In this document: positions 1-9,363 of the stretch, one piece after another
Layout of the letters: the number at the start of each line of letters is the position of its first letter
Position numbering within the stretch: the first letter of the stretch is position 1
DNA from: Lysinibacillus fusiformis
GTDB lineage: Bacteria; Bacillota; Bacilli; Bacillales_A; Planococcaceae
Assembly (NCBI RefSeq): GCF_007362955.1
Contig: NZ_CP041696.1
Location: 2,294,001-2,358,000 of the forward strand
Direction of reading: 5' to 3'
Length of the DNA stretch: 64,000 bases
Notes under the pieces: model-generated
Seen by the model: only the letters and a program-made list of their open reading frames with translations
Told to the model about the DNA's origin: nothing
Database searches by the model: none
Translations under genes and position numbers: made by a program

Positions 1-2
1 GC

Positions 3-164
3 AATCTAGATTCAACTAAGATTTTCCGCTTTTTAGATTTAACAAGTCATCGCAAAGATGTACCTGACCCTTACTATACAGAGAACTTTCAAGAAACCTA
101 TGACTTAGCTGTAGAAGGGTGCCAGGCATTATTAGTAAAGATAAAACAAGATATGAAATTGTGA
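3..164 (+). CDS. Low-molecular-weight protein-tyrosine-phosphatase, C-terminal part
   Basis: Only the last 53 codons are inside the window; the start lies upstream. The reading frame begins at base 3 and ends with TGA at 162-164. It contains DVPDPYY, the loop that carries the general-acid aspartate of LMW tyrosine phosphatases, followed by the usual C-terminal helix (NFQETYDLAVEGCQALL). The family removes phosphate from tyrosine or arginine in cytoplasmic proteins. The sequence is closer to the YfkJ type than to YwlE as I remember them. The P-loop is outside the window and cannot be checked. Confidence 0.8.
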   Translation, partial: NLDSTKIFRFLDLTSHRKDVPDPYYTENFQETYDLAVEGCQALLVKIKQDMKL

Positions 165-398
165 AAATACTACTATTTATAGTAAAACAGTGTATAAAAA
201 GACTCGAAATGATGAAATTTTTTGTAATTTGTCTTTCATAAAACATCACCTTAAACATTGGTATATCTAGCTTTGTAAGCATCATTGTGTTATTATTTGC
301 AGAGTAAAGATACGATAAGTATTTAAATACCATTTACAGATGTGTAGTTGCACATCTATGATTTTTATAAACTTTATTTTCGAAAGAGAGTGGAAACA

Positions 399-1118
399 AT
401 GGGTCGTAAGTGGAACAATATTAAAGAAAAGAAGGCGTCTAAAGATCAAAGCACAAGCCGTGTAAATGCAAAATTTGGTCGCGAAATTTATGTAGCAGCA
501 AAATCAGGCGAACCAGACCCTGAATCAAACCGCGCCCTTAAAGTTGTCCTTGAACGTGCAAAAACATATAGTGTCCCAAAACATATTATTGAAAAAGCAA
601 TTGAAAAAGCAAAAGGTGGCGGCGATGAAAACTTCGATGAGTTACGTTATGAAGGTTTTGGTCCAGCTGGCACAATGCTAATCGTAGATGCTTTAACAAA
701 CAACGTAAATCGTACGGCATCTGATGTGCGTGCAGCATTCGGTAAAAACAATGGCAACATGGGAGTAAGCGGTTCGGTCGCTTATATGTTCGATTCAACA
801 GCTGTAATTGGTCTAGAAGGTAAATCAGCAGACGAGGTACTTGAGATTTTAATGGAAGCTGATATTGATGCACGTGACATTCTGGAAGAAGAAGAAACAG
901 TAATTATTTATGCAGAACCAGATCAATTCTTTGCTGCTCAAGAAGCACTAAAAGAAGCAGGCGTATTAGAATTCACAGTAGCTGAGCTTACCATGTTACC
1001 ACAAACAGAAGTTACATTAACTGGTGATGATGTTGCAAAATTCGAAAAATTAATTGATGCATTAGAAGATCTAGATGATGTACAAAATGTTTACCATAAT
1101 GCAGATTTAGACGAATAA
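399..1118 (+). CDS. yeeI: YebC/TACO1 family protein (YeeI type)
   Basis: 239-residue cytoplasmic protein of the YebC/PmpR family. It opens with [16 protein letters not shown] and carries the family's conserved middle ([31 protein letters not shown]). Length matches the family norm. The frame is open further upstream, but the ATG at 399 is chosen because it gives the conserved N-terminus and follows a GAAAGAGAG ribosome site. Members were long annotated as transcription regulators; later work on the family points to a translation factor that relieves ribosome stalling. It appears monocistronic and is followed by a good hairpin terminator. Confidence 0.93.
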   Translation: MGRKWNNIKEKKASKDQSTSRVNAKFGREIYVAAKSGEPDPESNRALKVVLERAKTYSVPKHIIEKAIEKAKGGGDENFDELRYEGFGPAGTMLIVDALTNNVNRTASDVRAAFGKNNGNMGVSGSVAYMFDSTAVIGLEGKSADEVLEILMEADIDARDILEEEETVIIYAEPDQFFAAQEALKEAGVLEFTVAELTMLPQTEVTLTGDDVAKFEKLIDALEDLDDVQNVYHNADLDE

Positions 1119-1132
1119 AATTAAATTAAGTT

Positions 1133-1162
1133 AAACCAGTAGCGATATTGCTACTGGTTTTT
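1133..1162 (+). terminator. Rho-independent terminator after the yebC-family gene
   Basis: The arms AAACCAGTAGC and GCTACTGGTTT pair perfectly over 11 bp around a 6-base loop and run into T residues. It lies 15 bases after the stop codon. Confidence 0.85.
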
Positions 1163-1179
1163 AATTAGGGAGGAGAATT

Positions 1180-2475
1180 GTGCAGATTTTTTTAGCAGTC
1201 GTGATATTTTTGGGGACATTATTTTTAGTGATTGTACAGCCACGTAAAATGTCAATTGGTTGGTCGGCATGTTTTGGAGCAGCGACAGCTCTTACACTGG
1301 GTGTAGTTACATGGCATGATGTCGTGGAGGTAACAGATATTGTATGGAATGCAACGTTATCGTTTATAGGAATTATTTTAATTTCGCTTATTCTAGATGA
1401 AATAGGATTTTTTGAATGGGCTGCACTTCATATGGCACAACTTGCAAAAGGTAGTGGGGTTCGCTTATTTATTTATATTGCTTGCCTAGGCGCTATCGTT
1501 TCAGCATTATTTGCAAATGACGGTGCGGCACTCATTTTAACGCCGATTGTTTTAGCTATGGTGCGTAAGCTGGATTTGACAGAGAAGATGGTTTTTCCAT
1601 TTATCATAGCAAGTGGTTTTATTGCGGACACAACATCGCTACCCCTTGTGATTAGCAATTTAACAAATATAGTTTCTGCTGATTATTTTGGTATTGGCTT
1701 TGTGGAATATGCTGTACATATGATTGTGCCAAATATTTTTTCTTTACTAGCAAGTGTAATCGTACTCTATGTTTTTTTTCGGAAATCGATACCAAAGCAT
1801 TATTCAATGGAAACGGTAGAACAACCAGTAGCTGCCATCCGTGATAGAAAGCTATTTAATTTATCTTGGTATATAATAGCAGTTTTATTAATTGGCTTCT
1901 TTTCGAGTGAGTTTTTAAAAATTCCAGTATCTTTTATTTTATGTGGCGTTGCGGCTATCTTTTTATGGCTAGCACGATGCAGTCAACAGATAGATACGAA
2001 GCGAGTTGTAAAAGGCGCACCGTGGAATATCGTATTTTTCTCTATTGGCATGTATGTGGTCGTATATGGCTTGAAAAATGTAGGCATGACAGGCTTATTA
2101 GCAGAATTATTAGAGCGTGCCGTGCAGGAGGGATTATTTGTAGCAACGATAACGATGGGCTTTGTAGCAGCGATTCTATCAGCTGTTATGAACAATTTAC
2201 CTACTGTTATGATAGATGCATTAGCCATTTCTGAGACAAGCGCAACAGGCACGATTAAAGAAGGGCTTATTTATGCAAATGTGATTGGCACTAATCTAGG
2301 ACCGAAAATGACTCCGATTGGATCACTTGCCACATTATTGTGGCTTCATATATTAGCGCAAAAGGGCATGAAAATAAGCTGGGGTCAGTATTTAAAGATA
2401 GGTATTATTCTAACTGTACCGACACTTTTCGCTACGTTACTAGCATTGATTGTTTGGTTAGTGATCATAGCGTAG
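1180..2475 (+). CDS. ArsB/NhaD-superfamily membrane transporter
   Basis: 431-residue polytopic membrane protein of the ion transporter (ArsB/NhaD) superfamily, with about 10-12 hydrophobic segments. The motif [15 protein letters not shown] near residue 112 and [12 protein letters not shown] in the second half are the paired half-sites typical of ArsB-like arsenite pumps. It starts with GTG at 1180 behind GGGAGGAG. No arsR, arsC or arsD lies beside it, so a role in arsenite efflux is inferred from family only; another anion or a proton-coupled substrate is possible. The layout resembles B. subtilis YwrK. Confidence 0.8.
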   Translation: MQIFLAVVIFLGTLFLVIVQPRKMSIGWSACFGAATALTLGVVTWHDVVEVTDIVWNATLSFIGIILISLILDEIGFFEWAALHMAQLAKGSGVRLFIYIACLGAIVSALFANDGAALILTPIVLAMVRKLDLTEKMVFPFIIASGFIADTTSLPLVISNLTNIVSADYFGIGFVEYAVHMIVPNIFSLLASVIVLYVFFRKSIPKHYSMETVEQPVAAIRDRKLFNLSWYIIAVLLIGFFSSEFLKIPVSFILCGVAAIFLWLARCSQQIDTKRVVKGAPWNIVFFSIGMYVVVYGLKNVGMTGLLAELLERAVQEGLFVATITMGFVAAILSAVMNNLPTVMIDALAISETSATGTIKEGLIYANVIGTNLGPKMTPIGSLATLLWLHILAQKGMKISWGQYLKIGIILTVPTLFATLLALIVWLVIIA

Positions 2476-2892
2476 TAGAGAATTCTGAATGAATAATGGC
2501 CAGTAATAAGGAGTAACATCTAGTAAATTAAAAGAGGAAAATAAAACTTTAAAAGGGAAAGATGAAATCACCATTTTGGGACAAGCTTTTTTCAAGTGTT
2601 ATAGTTTTATCATTATGAATTGCTGATATTGTAGAGCAAACTTCAAAAGAAGTAATTGGAGCCGTCCATACATTTAAACGATGATAAAAATCAAAAAACT
2701 ATTTTTCTACTGACCATTATGCTGTAGAAAGGTAGTTTTTTCTTTTACTTAAAAATACTTATGATAGAATTTTCAGACAATAAAGCAGCTAATTACATAT
2801 TATTTGTGATTTACCCATTGTGTAAACTTTGAAACCATTCCATAATATAGATTAATACAGGTTGTGAACGAAGAGAAAAAGGGGTGTAAAGC
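2476..2892. other. 417-bp intergenic stretch with a possible decayed gene
   Basis: No intact gene is visible. From 2562 an ATG opens a frame interrupted by one TGA (about 2616) and closed by TGA at 2682-2684; the second half reads as a plausible peptide (IADIVEQTSKEVIGAVHTFKR). A second frame across 2520-2630 also looks protein-like (KLKEENKTLKGKDE). This could be a gene remnant but no family is recognised. A terminator hairpin follows at 2693-2741. The rest is AT-rich leader DNA of the chemoreceptor gene. Confidence 0.35.
2693..2741 (+). terminator. Long hairpin terminator upstream of the chemoreceptor gene
   Basis: AAAAAACTATTTTTCTAC pairs with GTAGAAAGGTAGTTTTTT (two G:U pairs) around a 13-base loop and ends in a T tract. 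It is A/T-symmetric, so it could work in either direction. Confidence 0.7.
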
Positions 2893-4635
2893 ATGAAAAT
2901 TTTACGTTCAATACAGGGGAAACTAATTATCATTTCATTAGCATTACTAATAGTGCCGAGCTTAATTATCGGTATAGTTAGTTATGAGAAAGCAAAAGAT
3001 GGCATGGATAGTATTGGAGAACAAGTTATTCAAAATAGCGTTAAATCCGCATTGCAATTAATTGAACTTGCGAATGAAAGAGTGGAGAATGGCGACATCC
3101 CTTTGGGAGTTGCGCAAGAAAGAATGCGAGAAGCGTTTCTTGGACCAAAGGACAGTGAAGGAAAGCGGCCAATTAATTATCCTGGAAATTTGGGTGAGAA
3201 CGGTTATATCTATGTTTTAGACGAAGAGGGAACTTTAACAACCCATCCTACTCGTGAAGGGGACAACCTTTGGGAGGATAAGGATAGCAGTGGCAATTAT
3301 TTTATTCGTGAAGTAACTAATCGAGCACTGGAGGGTGGGGGTTTCACAGAATACGAGTTTGAATTACCGGGACAAAAAACATTGGCTGATAAAATAATCT
3401 ACTCAGAAAAAGATCCTCATTGGGGATGGATTATAGCATCGGGTACATATATGCAAGATTTTAATAAAGAAGCGAACTCATTGTTATTAGTAATTGGGCT
3501 TACACTATTTGTGGCAGTTATTATTGGAAGTATCATTGTCATCTTAGTTTCTAGACACTTGGCTTTACCTATTGGTCGCTTGTCGAAACGTGTACGTGAA
3601 GTAGCAAAAGGAAATTTAACCGTTGAAATCGAAGATCTACAACGCGCTGACGAAATTGGGCAACTAAATGTAGGTTTTAATGAAATGGTTAATCAATTAA
3701 AAACATTAATTACAGATGTTGAAGAATCGATTGTAGAAATACAAGCAACTTCTTCTAACCTTACAGCGGTGGCAGAAGAAACAAATGCATATGGTGATGA
3801 AATAGTAAAAGCAATTAATGAAGTATCAAGAGGAGCAGTGCAACAGGCATCAGATGCTGAGGATACGAATCGTACAGCTCTTGAATTTGCACAGCAAATC
3901 ATCGTTTTACATGATAAAAACACATCCATGTTGGACTCATCACAATTGATGAAACAATCCAATGAGGAAGGTTTAGCAAATTTAAATCGTTTGAAGGAAA
4001 AGTCATTGGAATCATCAACACTTATAAGTAATGTACAAACTGTTTTTGATAGTCTTATTGTGAAGGTAAGAGAAATTGAAGGTATTGTTGGAACGATTAA
4101 TGAAATTTCTGATCAGACAAACCTTCTGGCGTTAAATGCATCGATTGAAGCGGCTCGTGCCGGTGAACATGGGAAGGGCTTTGCTGTAGTTGCAGAGGAA
4201 GTACGCAAACTTGCAGATCAAACATCGGTGGCGACGGAATTAGTGCGTACAACGTTACGTGGTATTGAAAGTGAAACAAATTTAGTTACTGGCGAAATGC
4301 AAAAAACAAATTCCATTGTTCAAGAGCAAAATGATTCGGTAGCCATAACAGAAACATCATTTAAAGAAATTGAGTTAGCAGTCGAAAAAATTATTTCTGC
4401 AATTGAGGAAATGGCAACTGGCGTAGAGTATTTAAATCAATCGAAGGATGAAATCATGCATTCTATTGAAAGTGTTGCGCATGTTAGTGAGAAGAACGCT
4501 GGTGCATCAGAGGAAGTAACTGCATCTGTTGACGAGCAACAGCGTGCAATTCAACTTATTAGTGAATCCTCAAATGATTTAACGGATGAAATCTTTGCAT
4601 TACAAGAGTCTATTAAGCGCTTTATATTACGATAA
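2893..4635 (+). CDS. Methyl-accepting chemotaxis protein with Cache sensor
   Basis: 580-residue membrane chemoreceptor. A transmembrane helix at about 10-30 is followed by an extracytoplasmic Cache-type domain (about 35-195, containing [18 protein letters not shown] and [11 protein letters not shown]). A second helix (about 197-220), a HAMP domain (about 222-275) and the cytoplasmic coiled-coil signalling domain follow. The hairpin tip shows the conserved [22 protein letters not shown]. It reports ligand binding to CheA/CheW; the ligand cannot be read from sequence, though this Cache type often senses small organic acids or amino acids. Single gene with its own terminator. Confidence 0.95.
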   Translation: MKILRSIQGKLIIISLALLIVPSLIIGIVSYEKAKDGMDSIGEQVIQNSVKSALQLIELANERVENGDIPLGVAQERMREAFLGPKDSEGKRPINYPGNLGENGYIYVLDEEGTLTTHPTREGDNLWEDKDSSGNYFIREVTNRALEGGGFTEYEFELPGQKTLADKIIYSEKDPHWGWIIASGTYMQDFNKEANSLLLVIGLTLFVAVIIGSIIVILVSRHLALPIGRLSKRVREVAKGNLTVEIEDLQRADEIGQLNVGFNEMVNQLKTLITDVEESIVEIQATSSNLTAVAEETNAYGDEIVKAINEVSRGAVQQASDAEDTNRTALEFAQQIIVLHDKNTSMLDSSQLMKQSNEEGLANLNRLKEKSLESSTLISNVQTVFDSLIVKVREIEGIVGTINEISDQTNLLALNASIEAARAGEHGKGFAVVAEEVRKLADQTSVATELVRTTLRGIESETNLVTGEMQKTNSIVQEQNDSVAITETSFKEIELAVEKIISAIEEMATGVEYLNQSKDEIMHSIESVAHVSEKNAGASEEVTASVDEQQRAIQLISESSNDLTDEIFALQESIKRFILR

Positions 4636-4641
4636 CTGATC

Positions 4642-4685
4642 GGATGTTTGTACAGTAGTAAGACTTTGTACAAGCATCCTTTTTC
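4642..4685 (+). terminator. Terminator after the chemoreceptor gene
   Basis: GGATGTTTGTACA pairs with TGTACAAGCATCC, with one G:U pair, and is followed by TTTTTC. It begins seven bases after the stop codon. Confidence 0.85.
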
Positions 4686-4722
4686 ATTGTCGGACGTTGA
4701 TAGCAGTAAAGGGGTGATGCAT

Positions 4723-5298
4723 TTGAAAAAGTGGATGACGAGGGTGGTGATTCTACTAGTCTGCATGGGCGGTGTGATTTATATATGGTTAGGTGAGGAA
4801 ATGAAGCGTGGTGTTCAACCTGCCGCGAATGGGACAGCTACATACATGATTGTACTTGGAGCCAAGGTAAAACCGGGTGGCGTTCCTTCACTATCTTTAA
4901 AAAATAGATTAGAGGAGTCGATCGAGTATTTAAATACGTATCCACATGTAAAGGTAATTGTGTCAGGTGGACAAGGATCTGATGAGGACAGAACAGAGGC
5001 TTCCGTTATGCTAGATTATTTGGTGAAAAGGGGTATTCCAGCTGAACGTATTTTAGTAGAAGATCAATCAACATCGACATACGAAAATTTATTATTTTCA
5101 AGGGATGTATTACCAGAAGGTACAAAACAAATTACCATTGTTTCGAATGATTTTCACTTACAACGGGCGAAGTATTTAGCGAAGTCTTTAGGCTTTGAGG
5201 TGGATGTTGTTGCCGCGAAAACACCTAAATCTGTTGAAACAAAGTTAAGAATACGTGAAAGAGCTGCGTTATTAAAAACATATATTTTAGGTTATTAA
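4723..5298 (+). CDS. YdcF/SanA family (DUF218) membrane-anchored protein
   Basis: 191-residue protein with one N-terminal transmembrane helix (about 4-22) and an external DUF218 domain. Family signatures are MIVLGAKVKPGG near residue 44, VSGGQGSDEDRTEA, STSTYENLLFSRD and SNDFHLQRAKYLAKSLG. SanA/ElyC/YdcF proteins act in envelope and peptidoglycan-precursor homeostasis, but the biochemical reaction is unsettled. The TTG at 4723 is preferred because AAAGGGG ends 8 bases before it; an ATG at 4717 would leave only 2 bases. Confidence 0.85.
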   Translation: MKKWMTRVVILLVCMGGVIYIWLGEEMKRGVQPAANGTATYMIVLGAKVKPGGVPSLSLKNRLEESIEYLNTYPHVKVIVSGGQGSDEDRTEASVMLDYLVKRGIPAERILVEDQSTSTYENLLFSRDVLPEGTKQITIVSNDFHLQRAKYLAKSLGFEVDVVAAKTPKSVETKLRIRERAALLKTYILGY

Positions 5299-5380
5299 AG
5301 GTATATTTTATTTCTTAATATCTTGCATTTGGCATATAATAGAAATATCACCGTGTATACGACAGAAAGAGGGGACTTCT

Positions 5381-7078
5381 ATGACAACGTTTAAAGATTA
5401 TCAATACCAACGTCCAAACGTGGAGGCATTGAAAGAGCAACAATTAGCTTTAATCGAGCAATTTAAGCTTGCACAAACTGTTGAGGAACAAAGTAATCTT
5501 ATTAAGCAATTGAATAAGCTAAGTAATGACTATGCTACCATGGCAAACTTAGTTTATATTCGTGCGTCCATTGATACGAATGATGCGTTTTATCAGGTTG
5601 AACGCGATTATTTCGACGAAGTTGGCCCAGAGCTAGAAGAAGTTACTACGGAATACTATAAAGCGCTAGTTGCTTCGCCGTTTCGCGGACAATTAGAAGA
5701 AAAGTGGGGACAACAGCTATTCGATTTAGCTTCCTACCAAATTAAAGGCTTTTCACCAATTGTTATCGATTTAATGCAAAAAGAAAATAAACTGGTTTCT
5801 GAGTATAATAAGCTAGTTGCTTCAGCACAAATCGAATTTAATGGTGAAACATTAACACTTGCGCAGCTTGGCCCATATGCTGAATCGACTGATCGCGCCA
5901 TGCGTAAAGCTGCAACAGAGGTACGATTTGGCTTTTTCGCAGAGCATGAAGAGGAGTTTGACCGATTTTATGATGAACTAGTAAAGGTCCGTCACGAAAT
6001 CGCTGTGAAGCTGGGCTATAAAAATTATGTTGAACTTGGCTATATACGCATGAACCGTATTGATTATGACGCTAATATGGTGAAAAAATTCCGAGACCAA
6101 GTGCGTGATTTAATCGTACCTGTGGCAACAAAGCTTTTTGAACGCCAGGCGAAACGTATCGGCATCTCTGATTTTAAGTTCTATGATGAAAATTTAAACT
6201 TCTTAACAGGAAATGCTACACCAAAGGGTGACCCTGAGTGGATTGTTGCGAATGGCAAGAGCATGTATGAGGAATTATCAACTGAAACAGGTGAATTCTT
6301 TAACTTTATGATCGATAATGATCTAATGGATCTAGTGGCGAAGAAGGGGAAAGAAAGTGGCGGTTATTGTACATTTATTGAAAATTATCATGCACCGTTT
6401 ATCTTTTCGAATTTCAACGGAACATCTGGTGATATCGATGTATTAACACATGAGGCTGGACACGCATTCCAAGTATATTCGAGCCGTAATATTGGCATTC
6501 CGGAATATTTATGGCCAACATATGAATCATGTGAAATTCACTCTATGAGTATGGAATTCTTTACTTGGCCATGGATGGAATTATTCTTCAAGGAAGACAC
6601 AGAGAAATACAAATTCACACATCTAAGCAGTGGTCTATTATTCCTTCCTTATGGGGTTGCCGTTGATGAGTTCCAGCATGTTATTTATGAAAATCCTGAG
6701 ATGACACCAGCAGAGCGTAAAGCAGCATGGAAAAAAATTGAGGAAACATATTTACCACATCGTGATTATGACGGCAATAGCTATTTAGAAGTAGGTGGTA
6801 TCTGGCAGCGTCAAGCGCATATTTATGCGAGCCCATTCTATTATATTGACTATACATTAGCGCAAATTTGTGCATTCCAATTCTGGAAGCGCTCGCGAGA
6901 AGAATTTGCTGCGGCTTGGAAGGACTATATACATTTATGTGGCTTAGGAGGTTCAATGTCATTTACTAAGCTTGTGAAGGAAGCAGGATTGATTTCACCA
7001 TTTGAGGAAGGTTGTGTTGAATCGGTAATTGGTGATATTGAGGACTACTTAAATTCAGTTGACGATACAAAATTATAG
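5381..7078 (+). CDS. M3 family zinc oligoendopeptidase
   Basis: 565-residue cytoplasmic metallopeptidase of family M3B. The zinc site HEAGH is at 357-361 in DIDVLTHEAGHAF, with the third ligand Glu expected at E385 in YESCEIHSM. No signal peptide is present, consistent with hydrolysis of short intracellular peptides. The length is that of the family's shorter branch, which is related to PepF but distinct from it. The ATG at 5381 follows AGAAAGAGGGG. It stands alone; a palindromic repeat element rather than a simple terminator lies downstream. Confidence 0.93.
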   Translation: MTTFKDYQYQRPNVEALKEQQLALIEQFKLAQTVEEQSNLIKQLNKLSNDYATMANLVYIRASIDTNDAFYQVERDYFDEVGPELEEVTTEYYKALVASPFRGQLEEKWGQQLFDLASYQIKGFSPIVIDLMQKENKLVSEYNKLVASAQIEFNGETLTLAQLGPYAESTDRAMRKAATEVRFGFFAEHEEEFDRFYDELVKVRHEIAVKLGYKNYVELGYIRMNRIDYDANMVKKFRDQVRDLIVPVATKLFERQAKRIGISDFKFYDENLNFLTGNATPKGDPEWIVANGKSMYEELSTETGEFFNFMIDNDLMDLVAKKGKESGGYCTFIENYHAPFIFSNFNGTSGDIDVLTHEAGHAFQVYSSRNIGIPEYLWPTYESCEIHSMSMEFFTWPWMELFFKEDTEKYKFTHLSSGLLFLPYGVAVDEFQHVIYENPEMTPAERKAAWKKIEETYLPHRDYDGNSYLEVGGIWQRQAHIYASPFYYIDYTLAQICAFQFWKRSREEFAAAWKDYIHLCGLGGSMSFTKLVKEAGLISPFEEGCVESVIGDIEDYLNSVDDTKL

Positions 7079-7143
7079 AATGTCCAAGAGTCGCTCCCTA
7101 ATGGATGTAGTACTCCTGGAAAATTATTAAATATTCTATCTGA

Positions 7144-7250
7144 AAAATTTCGCACTACTCCTGCGGGACAACGAGTCAAGCGAGACCTCGGAGATGCTTT
7201 TGCATCTTCGAGGCCTTGCAGACCCCTGCGGAAAGAGAGCGGAATTTTTT
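7144..7250. repeat. Imperfect palindromic intergenic repeat element
   Basis: About 107 bp with nested symmetry. The outer arms AAAAATTTCGC and GCGGAATTTTT pair, and an inner hairpin runs from 7186 to 7213 (CCTCGGAGATGC / GCATCTTCGAGG, one G:U). CCTGCGG recurs on both sides. It is richer in G+C than its surroundings. The form resembles dispersed intergenic repeats common in Bacillaceae. Only one copy was noticed here, so repetitiveness is from memory of the type. It may end transcription of the M3 peptidase gene. The remaining bases of the 7079-7546 gap show nothing recognisable. Confidence 0.6.
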
Positions 7251-7546
7251 TTGTATCAAAAGCTATGGTGTTAACTTGAACAAGAAGTTGTCCAATATGT
7301 GCTATTCTTCATTTCCTATCTTGATTTTTTGATGTTCATAAGAGTAAAAAATTTGCGAGACTCTTGTAAGTAATAGTTACAATGAACAAATAAGTGCTAT
7401 CATCATCTATAGGATTGGCAACCTTCTGTATCTGATGTTACTCTTTGATGATATGAATAATTTGCTGAATAAATACTAGGATACTTGCGAAATGGTTAAT
7501 ATATAAGTAGTATTTTCAGTAACTGTGATAAAAGGAAGTGACGAGA

Positions 7547-8626
7547 GTGACGAGGAAAGTCTGGTTTCAGGTTGGAGTAGGAATTTTACTAGCTCTAGTA
7601 ATTACTAAATATTTTATAGAAATACATTGGATTTTTTCACCACTCGCTATTATTCTAAAAACTATTTTTGTGCCATTGTTATTAGGTGGCGTTTTGTATT
7701 ATGTGACAGAGCCAATACAGCGGTTTTTAGAGAAACGCAGATGGCCTAGGTGGGCAAGTATACTGACGATTATCGTTGGGCTCATTGCCCTTGTTGGTGG
7801 TTTAGGCATGATTATTGGGAGTCCGATCGCGACACAAGTAAATAATCTTGTGAAAAGTGCACCGATGATAGGAGCAAGCATTCAAGATGCATCGGAATAT
7901 GTATTACGAAACAAGGAAAATTTCCCACCGCAATTAACGTCCTTTATTAATCATATAGCAAATTCAGTACAAGATATTGCTGTAGTGGCAAGTAAAGGGC
8001 TTGTTTCGTTCTTACAATCTATTGTATCTGCTTCGTTATTGGCAATTTTAATTCCTTTCTTCTTCATTTTTATGTTGAAGGATCATGAAAAATTTGCGCC
8101 TTCCATTTATAAATATTTTAGTGGTGAACGTCGTGAATGGGTGAAAAAAACGTTAAGTGAAATTGACGATGTTTTACGTAGTTATATTCAGGGGCAATTG
8201 CAAATTAGTTTCTTATTGGCTCTAATTATGTATGTTGGCTTTTTAATTATTGGTTTAGAATATTCGTTGCTACTCGTAATTTTTGCTTTCTTTATGAATA
8301 TGATACCATTTATCGGACCTTGGATTGCATTGGCGCCAGCTGTTGTTGTGGCTGTAATGCAAGATCCGATGCTTGTTATTTGGGTATGTGTAGTTACGCT
8401 TGTCGCACAGCAAATTGATAGCAATTTTATTACGCCAAATGTGATGGGAAAATCACTTGATATTCACCCATTAACGGTCATTACAATCATTTTAGCGGCA
8501 GGAAATATTGCTGGATTCATTGGTATTATTATTGCCGTACCGTTTTATGCGGTATTGAAGGTAATTGTGTCCAATATTTATGATCAACGCAATGCGATAA
8601 AGAAAAAGGCTACGAAGTCGGTATAG
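7547..8626 (+). CDS. AI-2E family transporter (DUF20 permease)
   Basis: 359-residue membrane protein of the AI-2E transporter/PerM family. Two helices form an N-terminal pair (about 8-55), a third lies near 65-90, and a soluble segment of about 60 residues precedes the C-terminal bundle with the family's conserved FGPWIALAPAVVVA-like and NFITPNVMGKSLDIHPLTVI regions. Substrates in the family range from autoinducer-2 to Na+/H+ exchange, so none is assigned. The GTG at 7547 is chosen because AAGGAAG ends 9 bases before it; a GTG at 7538 abuts that site. The Nudix gene follows 13 bases downstream. Confidence 0.85.
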   Translation: MTRKVWFQVGVGILLALVITKYFIEIHWIFSPLAIILKTIFVPLLLGGVLYYVTEPIQRFLEKRRWPRWASILTIIVGLIALVGGLGMIIGSPIATQVNNLVKSAPMIGASIQDASEYVLRNKENFPPQLTSFINHIANSVQDIAVVASKGLVSFLQSIVSASLLAILIPFFFIFMLKDHEKFAPSIYKYFSGERREWVKKTLSEIDDVLRSYIQGQLQISFLLALIMYVGFLIIGLEYSLLLVIFAFFMNMIPFIGPWIALAPAVVVAVMQDPMLVIWVCVVTLVAQQIDSNFITPNVMGKSLDIHPLTVITIILAAGNIAGFIGIIIAVPFYAVLKVIVSNIYDQRNAIKKKATKSV

Positions 8627-8639
8627 GGGTCGAAATAAA

Positions 8640-9254
8640 ATGGAGCAAGAAATCGTAAAAGTTTTTAATGAACAGTACGAACAAATTGGCACAGCTACAC
8701 GAGCCGAAGTGCATGAAAAGGGCTTATGGCATGAAACGTTTCATTGCTGGCTTGTAAATAAGGACTATATTTATTTCCAAATTCGTAGCTCTCAGAAGAA
8801 GGATTATCCTGGTTTACTTGATATTACTGCGGCAGGACATCTATTAGCGCTCGAGACAGTTGAAGCAGGTATTCGAGAAGTAAAGGAAGAGCTAGGTCTT
8901 AGTATCAATATTCAAGAAGTTGTGCGGATGGGCATGACGTCTTGTAGCATTGTATCTGAAAAGATGATTGACAATGAATTTTGTCATGTATACTTGTATC
9001 CATTTGAACATGATTGGGATTCTTTTGAGTTGCAATACGAGGAAGTATCAGGTGTTGTAAGGGCGAGACTGGATGAAGCACAATCATTCTTTTTGGGAGA
9101 AACCGTGACGCTTAATATTGAGGGTTATGAATACTTCCCAGATGGTAAACGAGGTAGAGTTGTACGACCTGTGAGTACAGCGCAATTCGTACCGTACAGA
9201 GAGCTTTATGTTGCACAAGTTATTGAATTTGTAAAAGATGAGATGTTTAAATAG
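8640..9254 (+). CDS. Nudix hydrolase
   Basis: 204-residue Nudix protein. The box is GHLLALETVEAGIREVKEELGL, with the catalytic REVKEE intact. The spacing between the first Glu and RE is six residues rather than seven, so the first Glu is displaced by one position. The N-terminal part (FHCWLV, YIYFQIRSSQKKDYPGLLDITAAGH) is like the isopentenyl-diphosphate-isomerase/YfcD branch. The substrate is not predictable. It follows the AI-2E gene by 13 bases, probably in one transcript, and ends at a strong terminator. Confidence 0.87.
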   Translation: MEQEIVKVFNEQYEQIGTATRAEVHEKGLWHETFHCWLVNKDYIYFQIRSSQKKDYPGLLDITAAGHLLALETVEAGIREVKEELGLSINIQEVVRMGMTSCSIVSEKMIDNEFCHVYLYPFEHDWDSFELQYEEVSGVVRARLDEAQSFFLGETVTLNIEGYEYFPDGKRGRVVRPVSTAQFVPYRELYVAQVIEFVKDEMFK

Positions 9255-9278
9255 CACTATATAGTAAAATACTTAACA

Positions 9279-9321
9279 GTAGGACAAGCCCATAACAAGG
9301 TTTGTCCTACTATTTTTAAAC
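9279..9321 (+). terminator. Terminator after the Nudix gene
   Basis: AGTAGGACAA pairs with TTTGTCCTACT, extended by GCC/GGT, and is followed by ATTTTTAAA. It closes the AI-2E/Nudix transcript before the tandem repeats. Confidence 0.85.
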
Positions 9322-9363
9322 GTAGAAGTGGTAGGTAGTTTGTTCAGCTCCTCGCATTTAAAA

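Noticed and set aside
16..333. Open frame of 105 codons on the minus strand
   Set aside because: It runs antisense over the phosphatase tail, has no ribosome site and its translation is a low-complexity string typical of AT-rich non-coding DNA.
586..873. Minus-strand frame of 95 codons inside the yebC-family gene
   Set aside because: It lies antisense to a well-conserved gene and has no family features.
2818..2850. A sigma-D promoter before the chemoreceptor gene
   Set aside because: TAAA is present, but the GCCGATAT-like -10 is poor and the spacing is off.
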